64,000 nucleotides of DNA from Apostichopus japonicus (taxonomy: Eukaryota > Echinodermata > Holothuroidea > Aspidochirotida > Stichopodidae), in contig NC_092570.1 in NCBI RefSeq assembly GCF_037975245.1, positions 3,692,001-3,756,000 on the forward strand, given 5' to 3'. A program made the position numbers and the translations under genes. A model generated the notes under the pieces. The model made no database searches and was not told the origin of the DNA. It saw only the letters and a list, made by a program, of their open reading frames with translations. This document shows, in pieces, positions 45,630 to 58,600 of the stretch. The number at the start of each line of letters is the position of its first letter. Position 1 is the first letter of the stretch.

Positions 45630-45821
45630 CTACGTTAGTTTATTATGACACTCTGCCAAAAGACTCTGCAGGGCTTGCTTAGATTTCTTAAAACTGCGAC
45701 TTGAGCTCTTCGCATCCAGTTGAAGGATGGTGCTCAGGATCCTCCGTTCACATTCCTTGTAAATGAAACGTTCAATCCCTTCTCCCCTTTCTGCAGTCAA
45801 TTTGAGAAATCTTCTGTCACT
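45630..45821 (-). CDS. FYVE gene last coding exon
   Basis: An acceptor with a long T tract ending TTTTAG precedes AGT GAC AGA AGA, phase 0. Its 63 codons plus TAG encode a charged helical tail (ERFIYKECERRI, then KSKQALQSLLAECHNKL). A run of A/T in the acceptor tract interrupts any longer frame. Confidence 0.88.
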   Translation of the reverse strand, partial: SDRRFLKLTAERGEGIERFIYKECERRILSTILQLDAKSSSRSFKKSKQALQSLLAECHNKLT

Positions 45822-48800
45822 CTAAAAAAAAAAGAAAAAAAAAAGCAGAGAGCGAATAAACAAAATGAACGAGAAGATTGTCATCCTGTTTGGAAGAGAA
45901 TGAACTACCGTCAAATGCCTCAAAATAAAACATTGAAAGATCCACTCAAAAATAGTAAGAAACTTCACAGAGAATTGCTTAAACAAACAGAGAGGAGAGG
46001 CGAAAAGGAAAGGGCGAAGGGCAAGAGTGGAATCATACTTTTAAGAAAAGAGTGGAAGAGCAAAAACAACACCTTTTGTAAAATCTGCTATTTTAGTGAC
46101 TGAATTGAGACTATACATACTGAATATTCATAGCTTGACATCTAGAACATGAAAGCCCTTCCTATCACGAATTTACCATATGCCCTCATACTTGGCTTAA
46201 TATAGTTTTGTTTCAAAGTAAGGGTCTCAAAGGGTCGCACAGTACCTCACATTGAGTCACACCTCGTCCGAGGGCGATACATGGTACATGCATGGTCTAA
46301 GGGTGACACTGGGAATTGTCAGCAAATACAGTATGACAATAAAAAATAACAGGAAAAGGAAAAAAAAAAAAAAAAAAAAACTTTAAATGAAATTAAGTTT
46401 TATCCATCCTTCTTTTGATTAAACATACCTTCATCTCATCTTTGACAAAGTCGTACAAGTTCTCTCTATGGTCTTCCCAGCTTTCTCCAGAGCTGGAAGA
46501 GGTTATCATTTGTTTTAACTCTTGTTCAATGATCTTTCAAAAACAAAAGAAATGAAAGAGAAAATAAAAATATCAAGTTTTGTAAAATCTGCTATTTTTA
46601 ATGACTGAATTGAGACTATATATACACTGAATATTCATAACTTCACATTCATATTAATGTGCAATCATGCTCATTCTTTTTCTTAATACTGTATAAAATA
46701 CTCCATCTGTTATCATTAAAATATGAGTGTTTAAGGTATTTCAAATTTATGATGCTAAAGAGTGGGAACTGATGAATTATAGTCTAAAGCCGATATGATA
46801 TATATAATAATTATTTTTAACCCTGACTCAAAGATAAAGATGTAACTACTGATAAAGTATTCAAAGACTCAAGAATGAAAATGCTACAAGGCCGTTCATC
46901 AAATGTTTCTCTTTGATCATGTGTTAAAAGATCACATTATTTACTCATATTTCATAGCTTAATAAATTCATTAACAACTTTTGTAGAAAGTCCAAGCAGT
47001 GCTACTACCCACCTAGTGTTTGAGATATAACAGGAAAAACAAAACTTTTAATTTAGGATTAAGTCAGGAGTCACGGATGGAAAAATACAGGTAATGTTTT
47101 ATGTTTTTCACCTAATGACAAAGTATGCTATAATGTCAATTGAATGTGCATATGTTTCATGTTGACTATCATAATGTTTGGTTGAAGGCTCATCATCAGT
47201 TGAATTGGCTAAACTAGTAATTTTAGTAACCAGGCCAGTATCAGTAACCAGAGGCAAACCATCCAACCCCTCCTCCTTTATTCTCAATAAAAAAAAGGAC
47301 CCTAAAACTCCCCATCCTTCCCCCCCCTCGAAAAAAATGGGGAAAAAAAGAACAGTGGGTGTTGGTTATTTCCTAATTTTCTTCAACAAAAAATTGACCA
47401 TTGTGAACAAAATTTAAAATGTATATTTTTGCTACAGTTCATCTTACAAATACTACCAAACAACTCTTATTAACAATAATAATAATATATTAATAATAAT
47501 CATGGTAACTGGAATTCAAAATACTGAATCTTGCTTCAAGAAAACAGTTCAGAAACAGTTACTGCAACTGCTGGATTACCATACACAGCGGTACTTACCT
47601 CTCCAATATCTTTAAGTGTCATGGCAAAGCTTTCAGAGAGGTTCCTTTGCATAGAAATATGTAACACCTCAAATGCAAGCTGAGTGACTATAAGACAGGC
47701 ACAGTTGATGGCCTATAGGGTACATACAAGTAAACAAAAGGGTAAAGAGAGTAAATAAACATCCGGTAAAAATAAAATGTCCATAGGTGAAAAAGAATCC
47801 ACCAGAACTTAAGCTACCTGTAAACAATTTTTTCACAACTTTTCTGTAATTTTATACTCAAGTAGATATGAAATAACATCTGTAAACAAAATCCCAATAA
47901 TCTCTAACAAGCAGGTTTAAAAACAACGACTATTTCCATTTTTGCCCTACCACATGAGGATAGGACAGTGCCGTTAAAGGGGTTTACCGCAAGGTTTACA
48001 GAGTAGTAACATTTCTATTGAAATTTTATTCTTTTGCCTGGGACAGGTTTTAAATTATAGAAACCTCGGGATAAAAGAGTTCAAACAACTGAAATTATAC
48101 TGTTCTTTAACAGTTGAGAGGTCTAAACATTATCCTTGCTTGTTACTAGCAGAACTTGTTTACCATTGGACATAAGATCATATGCTATATTTCATTTGGA
48201 ATAACCAGCATGGCAGTACAATTCATCTCCAGATTTTAAATAAATCCACAAAAATTGGAGAAAAAAGATTGTACCTATTTTGCAAACAAATTCTCGGACA
48301 ATTTAACTTCTAGGATACTCGTTAACAGATATCAAAATTCTTCTAAAACATCTAACTATATGGTTAATCAGGAACTGCAGTTGCAATATAAGGATCCAAG
48401 AGGGTGGTGTGTACCCCCACCCCCAATTTTAAAACCTCAATTAAGTATTTCTTATTTTAATTTTTCTGAAGATACCCCCACCCCCCTCTTCATGGAGAGT
48501 AGGCTTCAGTGATCCCAGGAAGCACCTCCTCTGGAATAAATCCTAGATCCATTCCTGGTACAGTTCTCTTTATCCAACTACTCAAAAGTCAGTCTTGAAC
48601 CATAACAGAAAAGGCCAAAAAAAAAAGAGAAAAAAAAGGAAGATAAATTAACAAATAGCATAAAAGAATGGATACGAAAACAAATGCAATGTTCTCGAAA
48701 CTTACTTCTCTGTTCACGATATATTTCAGCTGCTTGATTTCCTCCTCTGGCATTATCTCCATCAATTGTCTGCCTCTAATTCTGAAGTTTGCCACGTTAT

Positions 48801-51800
48801 CTCGGTAAAAGGCCCATTTCTCCTGCAAAAATAGACATAGATGTACTTGTTGATTCATTACTCTGGCCAAGAGGACTCCTTAATGAATCTCATAATCATC
48901 CTACTTGTATCTAAGTCTAGAAATCTACGAAATCAGCTTTTTTTAGTTTTTTTGTTTTTAATTTGCATCATAAATTCTTGTACATTCCTTTTGTCTCTAG
49001 ATTGGAATTTTTCAATTTTTTTTCTCCCAGGAAAAACACAGTCTTGTTGTGTAATAATTTTAATTTAATATTTACTATCCTTTTTTGAGGGCTTCTTGAT
49101 TTTTTTAACTCTCAGAATGGATTAATTATTTAATTATTTTTACGACCAACATTTGTAAGCTAGGTAATCTTCCAATGATGACATTTATTATTAGCAATAA
49201 TATACCAGGCACCATGGACCAACAAATCTTGAATGATTCTGATATTTTACAGGTTACAACAATTTTTTTTTTTATGATAACCATAATTATGTGTTTTTGT
49301 TTTTATAAATTGTATTTCCAAATTACCAAATTTAATATTTCAGAGCTACAAGGCAAATCACTTTTTGTCAGAAATGATCGTCCATAAACATGAGCACAAG
49401 ATTTTGCCTCGATCTCATTCTGTTACAATACCTGTATCATCGAAAAACAAATATGAAGCCGGTTTTCCCAAATCGATTGAAAACTGAGATGTCCTTACCT
49501 GCAATACATTTCTCACAAGTCTAACCTGCTGCTCAGTTTTGGGTGTGATGTCTCTAAGTTTGTCGACAGCCATGATGAATTTCGGGAATTGTTCCATTAA
49601 GTTGTCCTGTTGGTAAAATGCAAATAACTATCGCATTAGCAATTGGTATATTGCCTGCGCAGATGATAGCTTTTTTTAGGGTCATTATCAGAAATACTCC
49701 TAAAAATGTTATGAAGAAAAATGTTTTTACGAAAGCTCCAATTTCAGCTATTTGGAAAGAGATTCTAATACAGACAAATATTTCCCAAGCACTGAGGGAG
49801 TTTAAAATAGGCATCTAGTGGCACTGATGTGAAGGCCCTGCCCCCCCTCCTCACCCCTCAAATATTAGATAATGATAAACAGGTAATGTTATCTTGAACT
49901 TACACCCTTGCTGACATCAGAAACTTTGCCAAACCTTTAAAACCTACGAGATTCCAGTGGATTGGAAAACACCTTGGAAATTATAGTTTGTAAGCTAGAG
50001 AGAAGGGGGGGGGTAGGGGGTCGGGCGGTAAATGCCTTTTAGGATTTGAGTATGAGTGACCATTCATATGAATTTGTAGCATATTTGAGGGTGATACTAC
50101 ATGACAAATTTTAAAAGAGAGGATTCGTGCAATTTTATGATTTGAGACCATAAACTAACGATTTTCTGATTCATGATCTTGTGGAGAACTATTAATAAGT
50201 TCCACTTTTCTTGATGGAGACTGGATTATTACTGATAATTTAAATTTAATATAATTTCTCTCCGTTGCTTGATACCTGATGGTTAGCTAACGACTTCCTC
50301 TGGGTCTCTGTAATGTTCTTGGAATCTTTTCCCAACATATCCACTGCATCAATAAACTGGAAGAAAAAAATTTATTCAGAAATAACACTAGGATTGAATA
50401 TTCATAGCGGAGGTTTGGCCAATCATTTGACAGAGATGAAGAAACAAAAATAACATAAATAACAAAGTTTCACAAAAAGGTTGGTAAATTTTATCGGAGG
50501 GCACTTCCCAACATAACATATCGAATGTATCAAGATACTAAAGAAGAAAGCAACGAAAAATTGATTAATCAAATTAGACAGCCTTCATACACATCTAAAA
50601 GTTGCTGATGTTCTCTGTGATATTAAAACAAATTCAAGTAAATAAATAAAAATAAATAAATAAATAAATAAATTAAATTAAATTAAAATAAAAAATTAAA
50701 AAATTATTTTTTTTCTTTTCTTTCTATTTTTTCTAAATCAAGCTGAAACAGTATTTTAACAAATTTAACTATGGGACATCGAACTATAGGAAGCACTTTT
50801 AGTACCCACAATGTACTTAGTTAAAAACTTTCACCTTAAAAGGTGAATTGGATGTAAATCAAAATGTGGTTCTTACCTTTGGCATACATTCCAGAATACT
50901 TGATTTCATCTGTTGCGTTTCTTTATGAATACCTTGTAGCATCAGCATGCACAGTTCGTACTCGTCCGACAGAGAGAGTCTGAAATGCTGGAAAGTCTCC
51001 TCTTGTAAGGTCGACAGTTTTCCTTTACACGTAAAGCAGACTCTTAAATACATGCAGATAGCGGGTTCCGTTTGAGGACACTGAAAGAGATATTGTCAAA
51101 TTATTTTCATTTTTTTATTGATGTGCATACGATCATTTGGCAATAGCTCCCCCTATTTACAAAGTTCATCTCCAATTATGACATTACCTCAAAATCACAT
51201 CTACCATTTTTTCTTTTTTTGGGGGGCTACTGCATTTCTTTTTGCACGTAAACATGCAAAGAGAGAAAGATGTACTAACTGTTCCAAACTTTAAAATTGC
51301 ATGACCCAATGATTACAATTTTATTGTCTGTAAAATTTCCGTTGGAATGTATCTATTTGAAGGACAGTGCATGTAAAAAACCTTTTAGCATTTTATTCAT
51401 AGTGACAGATTATTTAGAGTTTGAAAGTGTTTGTGGTTTAATTGTTCATCTACAAAAGTGGCTTTCTCTAAGGCATTTTGTCTTATTAATATGTAGGTCT
51501 TGTAGTTGCTTTCATGACCCATCAAGGACAATTGAAAATACACCAAAAAGTGTCTTAACTAACCCTGGGAGAGATATTCTGCGTGTTTAATAACCTCTTA
51601 AGATAATGAAGGCAAAACGAGGACACCTGCTTAAACTTTCGAGGAAACCTTACAAACCAAAAAAGTGAAGATAAAAAGAAAGAGAGAAAAAAGACTACAA
51701 CATTCCCCAATGTTATGCTCTGTATTCTCAACTAGCAAGAACAGGACGCATTTTGTTTAGATGAAGAAACAATTCTCCAATCTAGTTTTGATGTACAAGA

Positions 51801-52557
51801 GTTTTGAAAACATAATTTCACAACAAGATATGTATCAAATATAGATAAAATTATGATAAATGTATTATTTCATCCTTCCCATATGAGAAATGAGACTACT
51901 CACACCCACTATACGAATAATCTTCCATCTGGTACTGTTTTCCGGTGAATACTCGACGGTGCCCCGATCAGGAATGTACAGGAGGAAATCGCTGGACGAA
52001 TCCTGCGAACAGACACGCCTTCCGCAGATCCTGCAGTTGTGCAGGGAACCGGGTAACAGTTTACTACGACTGCACAACTGGCATCCAGTGATATCCTAGG
52101 AAACCAGACAGACCAAGTCAAAGAAAAGGAGACAATAAAATAAGAATAAGATAATATAATCATTCCTGCTAGCTATCAAGCTTAAATGACAGAACTGATG
52201 GCAACAACAAAGTCATGGAAGCAAATCATAAAAGTTTGCAGCATCAGATTGGATGTTATTCATTTACAGGCACATGTAGGAAATGTACGCTAAGTATGTA
52301 AGTACCTGCCAGTTTTCATTACCTAAAAGTTCCTTTTCCCCTAATTCCCCCAAAATCTGTTCACAATTTGGGCAAGTTTTGCTGGTTAAGTAGGCTTGAA
52401 GGGAAGAGAGGGAATGGGGAGTGTATGTGTGTGTGGGAGAGGGGTGGGGGGAGGGGCATTATGTAGCATGTCAAACCAACATATCACAATTGCAAGTTTG
52501 AAGTCTAAACAAAGAGAGAGAGAGTTGCATCTATCTATCTATCTGTCTGTCTGTCTG

Positions 52558-52637
<80 letters not shown>

Positions 52638-55600
52638 GAGAATGAGAGGTATAGTGAGTTAGGGAGTTATACCCACAACCATGAGGTTCCTGATTTAAAA
52701 CACCAACAGGAACCAGCATCTCTTGTTCTATTTCACTTTGCTGCTTGGTTGTCAGTTTCAATGGGGTGTTCATTAAATTTGGTATTTTTGATTTCGTGAA
52801 TTTGGGGGCTTGGTTCTGTCTTCTTTCACTGTGTTCACCGTGGCTGTGCTGCAGTGGACATGAATTGGGTACCTTCACCTCCCTCAGTATTGGTCAGATG
52901 CTGAGGTACACTAGCCTCTACTGAATGGGGGATGTTATGGGGTAGCCCCAGGAGCAGGAATGGGTGCGACATTGAAAGCCCTGCCTCATTATTTCCTGAA
53001 CATTCTTCGAAAAGAGATAGTCCCAGTGATCATTACAAGACCATGGCACGCATATATGCTTTTAAATGATATTCTGTCGGTTTTCTATATTCATACTTAT
53101 CATGATAGTGCTCCTAGTACCTTGTTGCTAGGGTCTACCCACGTAGGTGGTTTCTGCCAATCAGGAATGTTCTTCTTCATCAGGGCAAGATTTGGTACCT
53201 TCAGGCCCGACTTTCCTGACACAGACCCTTGGAAGCCTTTTTCCAGTTTCTTACATTGGCGAAGCATGCTGGATACAGTAGGTTCAAATCTACATGAGAA
53301 AGGATGAAGAGGAATTACTATCACACAAGAAATATGAACAGCTTAGGCTTATACTGTTATGTTTTAATCTTGTTTAATACCAAGAGTCATGAACTGTACA
53401 AACAGTGTAACATCATTATGATGTTAAGCTTTGCCACAGATTTGTTCAAAATAAGACATTAGATGTCATGACATTTTAATTTATCGCATTTATTATCTCA
53501 TCAACTTTCACATTAATTGTATTGTATTGGTAATTAAATCTTAGTTTGAAGTTTTGTCTTTGTTTGATCCCGTTAGGATTTCACATCTATGTGTTTGACT
53601 TCTGTTAATTACCAAGTTTTTCATGGTTTGATCCATTGCTGAGGACTTTGTATCACACATAGTTTAAATGTAACTACTTTCCATATACTTCATTGACTAA
53701 CATGCGAGTTATGCCGAGTTTTTCCTGTTACGAATTGGATGGAGTACCCATAACAGATAAATGATTCCAAGTACATTTTTAATATCTGTTCTCTCAACGA
53801 ATGTGTATGAACCCCCAGGGGGTGCGTGAGTCCATCACAGGGGTTTGTGGGGGGGGGGGATAAAGTTAGGGAAACCCTGCACCAGACAGTATCAATATCA
53901 AGTATGACGTTCATTCAAGCTAACCTTTGCAATTACCATGTTTACAAGGCTTTCAGACCTTGACCTTTGTTGACCTTGAACATTTTAATTCCACAAAAAC
54001 AATAGATTTCACTACAAGGTGAACTCACATAGCGAGCATGAAGTACAACCAACATGACCTTGTAGAGAATACCTTGTTTAATAGTGGGACAGTCACACAC
54101 ACAAACATGCCATCTCCATCATCACATCAGTTTCTTTTGCCTTCAACAAGATATCATAACAATGAGGTGGCAGTGCTACTCACCGGTACTGCAAGATATC
54201 ATAACACAGAGTGGGAGTGCTACTCACCGGTACTGCAAGATATCATAACACAGAGTGGGAGTGCTACTCATCGGTACTGCAAGATATCATAACACAGAGT
54301 GGGAGTGCTACTCACCGGTACTGCAAGATATCATAACAATGAGTGGGAGTGCTACTCACCGGTACTGCTCACTAGCCAGCTCTATGTCCCAACCATAATG
54401 TTTGAAGTTATCTCGATGCTTTTTGAACAATTCCAAATGGCTAGAGGTCATTCCTTCCGTCACTGGGGCTGTTTCTGGGTTGTGACAATGTTTACAGACC
54501 TACAAAGAGACAAGAAAAGAACCAATCACAATCCTGAAAGACAGTTAACGTATCTAGTTTGAATGTTTTTTGTTGTTGTTATCATAAATGACAGATGTCG
54601 TACCTTCTTAGAACACATACGTTGAAGAGAAATACATTCTCTTCATGTATTTGAGAGCATTGTGATCAAGTGGCTAATGCAGCCTATGGGATGTCTATAG
54701 TAGAGTGTGGAAATGATGGCTGTAGCCTATGGGATGTCCCCAGGGATGTTATGGCTGCAGCCTATGGGATGTCCCCAGGGATGCTATGGCTGTAGCTTAT
54801 GGATGTCCCCAAGGTTATGGCTGTAGCCTATGGGATGTCCCCAGGGATGTTATGGCTGCAGCCTATGGGATGTCCCCAGGGATGCTATGGCTGCAGCCTA
54901 TGGGATGTCCCCAAGGATGTTATGACTGTAGCCTATGGGATGTCCCAAGGATGTTATGGCTGCAGCCTATGGGATGTCCCTAGGGATGTTATGGCTGCAG
55001 CCTATGTGATGTCCCGAAGGATGTTATGACTGCAGCTTATTGGATATCCCAAGGATGTGTAGATGTGGTGTACTCTAGTGCCCTGGAAATGTTTGAATTG
55101 TGCGCACTTTGGTGTTTTGGTGTACTAAGTTACCAGTGACCAGAGTTTATTAAATGTGGTACGATAAGTCCTTGGGCCTTAATACATGACTTAAAACTAA
55201 AATAACAAGAGCTCTATAAATGTATTCCTTGAATCAATCATGAGAAACAAACTAGTAGAATACGATTAATGATAAAGAAAACCAAAATAAGTTGTCTTTT
55301 CACTGATGTTTCTTACAAAATAAGCCCTTTTGGATAAACCAAAACAGATCAAAATGCAGAACTAATATCATCACATTGTTTATAAATAATTTTCTAAGTC
55401 AGTAATAGTTTTCAACCAACAGCAATTTACATTTGTTTCAAAAACAAACTTTTACACTGTGTCTGTCATTAGGTATAGTCACAGCAGAGGCTTGGGAACG
55501 AATCAGACACAGTCTGGACATCAAACTTCACATTTCTATTCTTGTATTGTTAGGAATAATGACATACTTGCACATTTGCTACCCTGGGAAGACCTTACAC

Positions 55601-58600
55601 CAACTTTACATGTACAAGACAGAACACCGGCTTACTTTACACTCTTTCCCAGAAGGATCGTACTGTGCGAAAGTGTTCAGTTTCCTCATGTATCCGAGAC
55701 ATCCGTTGCAAAAGACCTGCCCACATCTGGCAAAGAAGAGATGAACTGAAATTAATTTTCTCAAAAGCAAAACAAAGATATGCCTCATAGGCAGGTGTGG
55801 ATCTAGGAAAGGAATAGGTGTGATACCAGGTTTGTTGGAAGCTGACTCGAATGTATTGGGGTGATGGCCGGATCCTCCCAAAGAATAAAAATTTTATACT
55901 TTATATTATTATACTGTACTATATTATATTTTATATTATTATTATATTATATTTTATATTATTATTATATTATATTATATTTTATATTATTATTATATTA
56001 TATTATATTATATTATACATTTAATACATGAGGAGTGTTAGCTCAGTGGTAAACACCGGTACCTTTCAATCATAAGGTCCCAAGTTCGAGTCACTCCAAG
56101 ATTAGTGTATGTCATCCAGTTACAGAGTTGTTGACAATTGACAATTCATAGTCATGGACGTTAAATATGAATCTAAGACTGATTTCGGTCAGCTTGCGGC
56201 TTTGATAAGCCAATGATGGCTTCTTCGCGAGTTCCTACTTACAGGAGGATCTAAAATACATACATACATACAAACATTACAAGGTACATTTTGAGGAGCT
56301 TTTAAACTATAAATATGGTATAGAAGTAGGTCTAAACACCAAGGTTTTGCTACAGTTAATAATTCATTTGATTTTTTTGTCTTGTGAGCTGGGTTGAAAG
56401 AGGGAGTGATGGCAGTGTACCCCTATACTGCCCCCTCCTGTATGCATGTCTGTTAATAGCAGAAGCTGGATGCTTTCCAATATCTTGCAATTCTTTTCAT
56501 TCTCTGAATGTTTGAGATATTTTCTGTACTTCGCTAAATACAATTCACAATGTACTAGAAGTTGTTCAGTGATACTTACTGACATTCACATCAACCAAAT
56601 TTTTCTCCTCCTCCAAATAAGTGAAATATGAGCTCTAAAATTAACCTTTTCAGTTAATATCAATGATAAATTCCATCTGGTGTTTATGTATGCATCATCA
56701 TCGACAGGCCCACTGTACATTTTGATAAATTCTAATACTTTGGAAATGATCTCCCACAAAAGGTTCAAACATCTGATAATGACAATAAAAGAGGACAAAC
56801 TAAAAAATATCTCTAACGTGTTAAAATAAAAGTACATTTCACGAAATTTAGGCAACATGAAAAAAAAAGACACAACTAATTTCAAGAGACTTACTTTCTA
56901 CAATGACCTCTTTTGCTTGATCTTCTGAACCTAGCCAGCGCTGAGAACGATGTTTGGCACCCCTGGCAGTTTTTGTGATTTTTGCTTTTCTCCCAGTGGC
57001 TAGTGAGGATTGAATCTTCAAAGAAAAACACATCCAGAATTGCAAAAACAAAGAAAAGAAACAAAAACGCAATTTAATTGAACCAGAAGAGAGAAAGAAA
57101 GGTGTAAGACTACAACTGGTAAGGAAATATAGACATACAAATATTATATTACTCTAAACAATCTCATTTCTGCCTAATTATTTGGTGCGTTCGAAACCAT
57201 TATCGATTAAGGCTAGAAATACGGTTACCGTATTTTAACCGAAGAAAGGAGGAAATCTCGTCGCAGTTCTTTTGGAACTTTCATGTTGACTATACTCTTC
57301 AATGCGACCATATAAGAGTTTGCCCTGCTCTAGTGAAGAGATAGCCCTGTCCATGAGATATGTTGGCAATCAAATTCCCTTTCCATCCACCTTACCTTCC
57401 CTATCATCATCCTGGTCGCCTAGCTTCCACAGACCGTAGCCATCGGATAGGGACTTGGCGGCAGTCCCTACGAAGCTTTCCACATCGTCACGGGTGCTAC
57501 TCCATTCCTTCTTCAAACGCTTGGAATCCACTTGGTGTTGGTAACTCTGAGCTCTAGCTAAGCTGTCATTGGTTGCTGCAATGTCCAAAGTTTTACCTGT
57601 GGACCAATAGAAATACTAGTATTTTAATATCATGAAAACAATGTGATTGATACTGTACTTTATAACCGTAACCAGTGTAAGATGTGGTTAGCTTTACTCT
57701 GGCTAAAACTACATGCTACATGGTATGTTGATATAACCAAATGAGACACACTCACTTGAGGACAAATTCAGTTATAAATTTGTATGGTCTATAAAGTCAA
57801 CTATGATCGAAACATGCGTCTTGTAAAGTACATGACCAAAGTGTAAATTATACAGAGACTTCTGGGGATTTAAAAACTTAATTTACTGGGAGTAGTTAAT
57901 ATTCACTTGGAAGAGACAGTGAAATGTTGCTACGGAATTCAAAATGGCGACGGCTTTATTTTCAACAGTGCGACAAATAAAGAAGAAAAGGCCATTTCTC
58001 TGAAAAAAGAAACCACCCTAAGGTCAAAAATGGGAAAACTTACAAAAAGTACCCCTGGAAAAGAATATAACATAATCAGACGGTTGAGTCAATAAAGTGT
58101 GATCCATTTTAGGAGAAACAAAAAAATTAATGTTGGCTTACAAATAATCAAAAGGAGCAACCATTAAACAAACATTTTGCTCCATTTCTCTGAGTATGTT
58201 TAAGACATGTAAATCTGTCAGAGCAAGCAAGGTGATCAATGTTAATAGTACCGATGCCTTCCTCCTGAGAACTATCTCTTCTCTTTCCTATCTTCCTGAA
58301 GGGAGAGAGAAGCACATTCGGTGCTTTCTTTAAGGAAACCTCATCTTTTGGACTTTCTTCTTCTTCTTCTTTGCCCGCGGGCGGCGACGTTTGATCAATC
58401 TGTTCGTTACTTACGGGGTCATCACCTACGGTTGGTGATCCTTGGCTTACAACAACCCACTCACCTGGAAAAAGAAAGTTTTTAAGTCATGCTCAAGAGA
58501 GGGTGGTTTCATGCAGGGTGAGTGAAAGAGAATAAGTGTTAATTACACAAAACATAACAAATTAGTGCAAGTGCCGGGTATTAAAGCAACAGAAAATTTG

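Noticed and set aside
51297-51590. 97-codon plus-strand frame
   Set aside because: In an intron of the FYVE gene, antisense, no recognisable domain or codon signal.
54729-55029. Plus-strand frames repeating WDVPRDxMAAAYG-like units
   Set aside because: They are translations of the 35-bp minisatellite in an intron; the unit length forces the pattern through three frames and there is no start context or splice support.
56039-56095. Functional tRNA gene
   Set aside because: Promoter boxes are present, but the anticodon arm is poor and the sequence continues into a SINE body with a repeat tail.
56586-56640. Extra FYVE-gene exon with splice-like borders (acceptor TTTTAG, donor GTCA then GTAAGTATC)
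   Set aside because: Its only open phase does not fit the phase-2 junction between exons 56895-57015 and 55636-55726, which already join to a complete FYVE motif.
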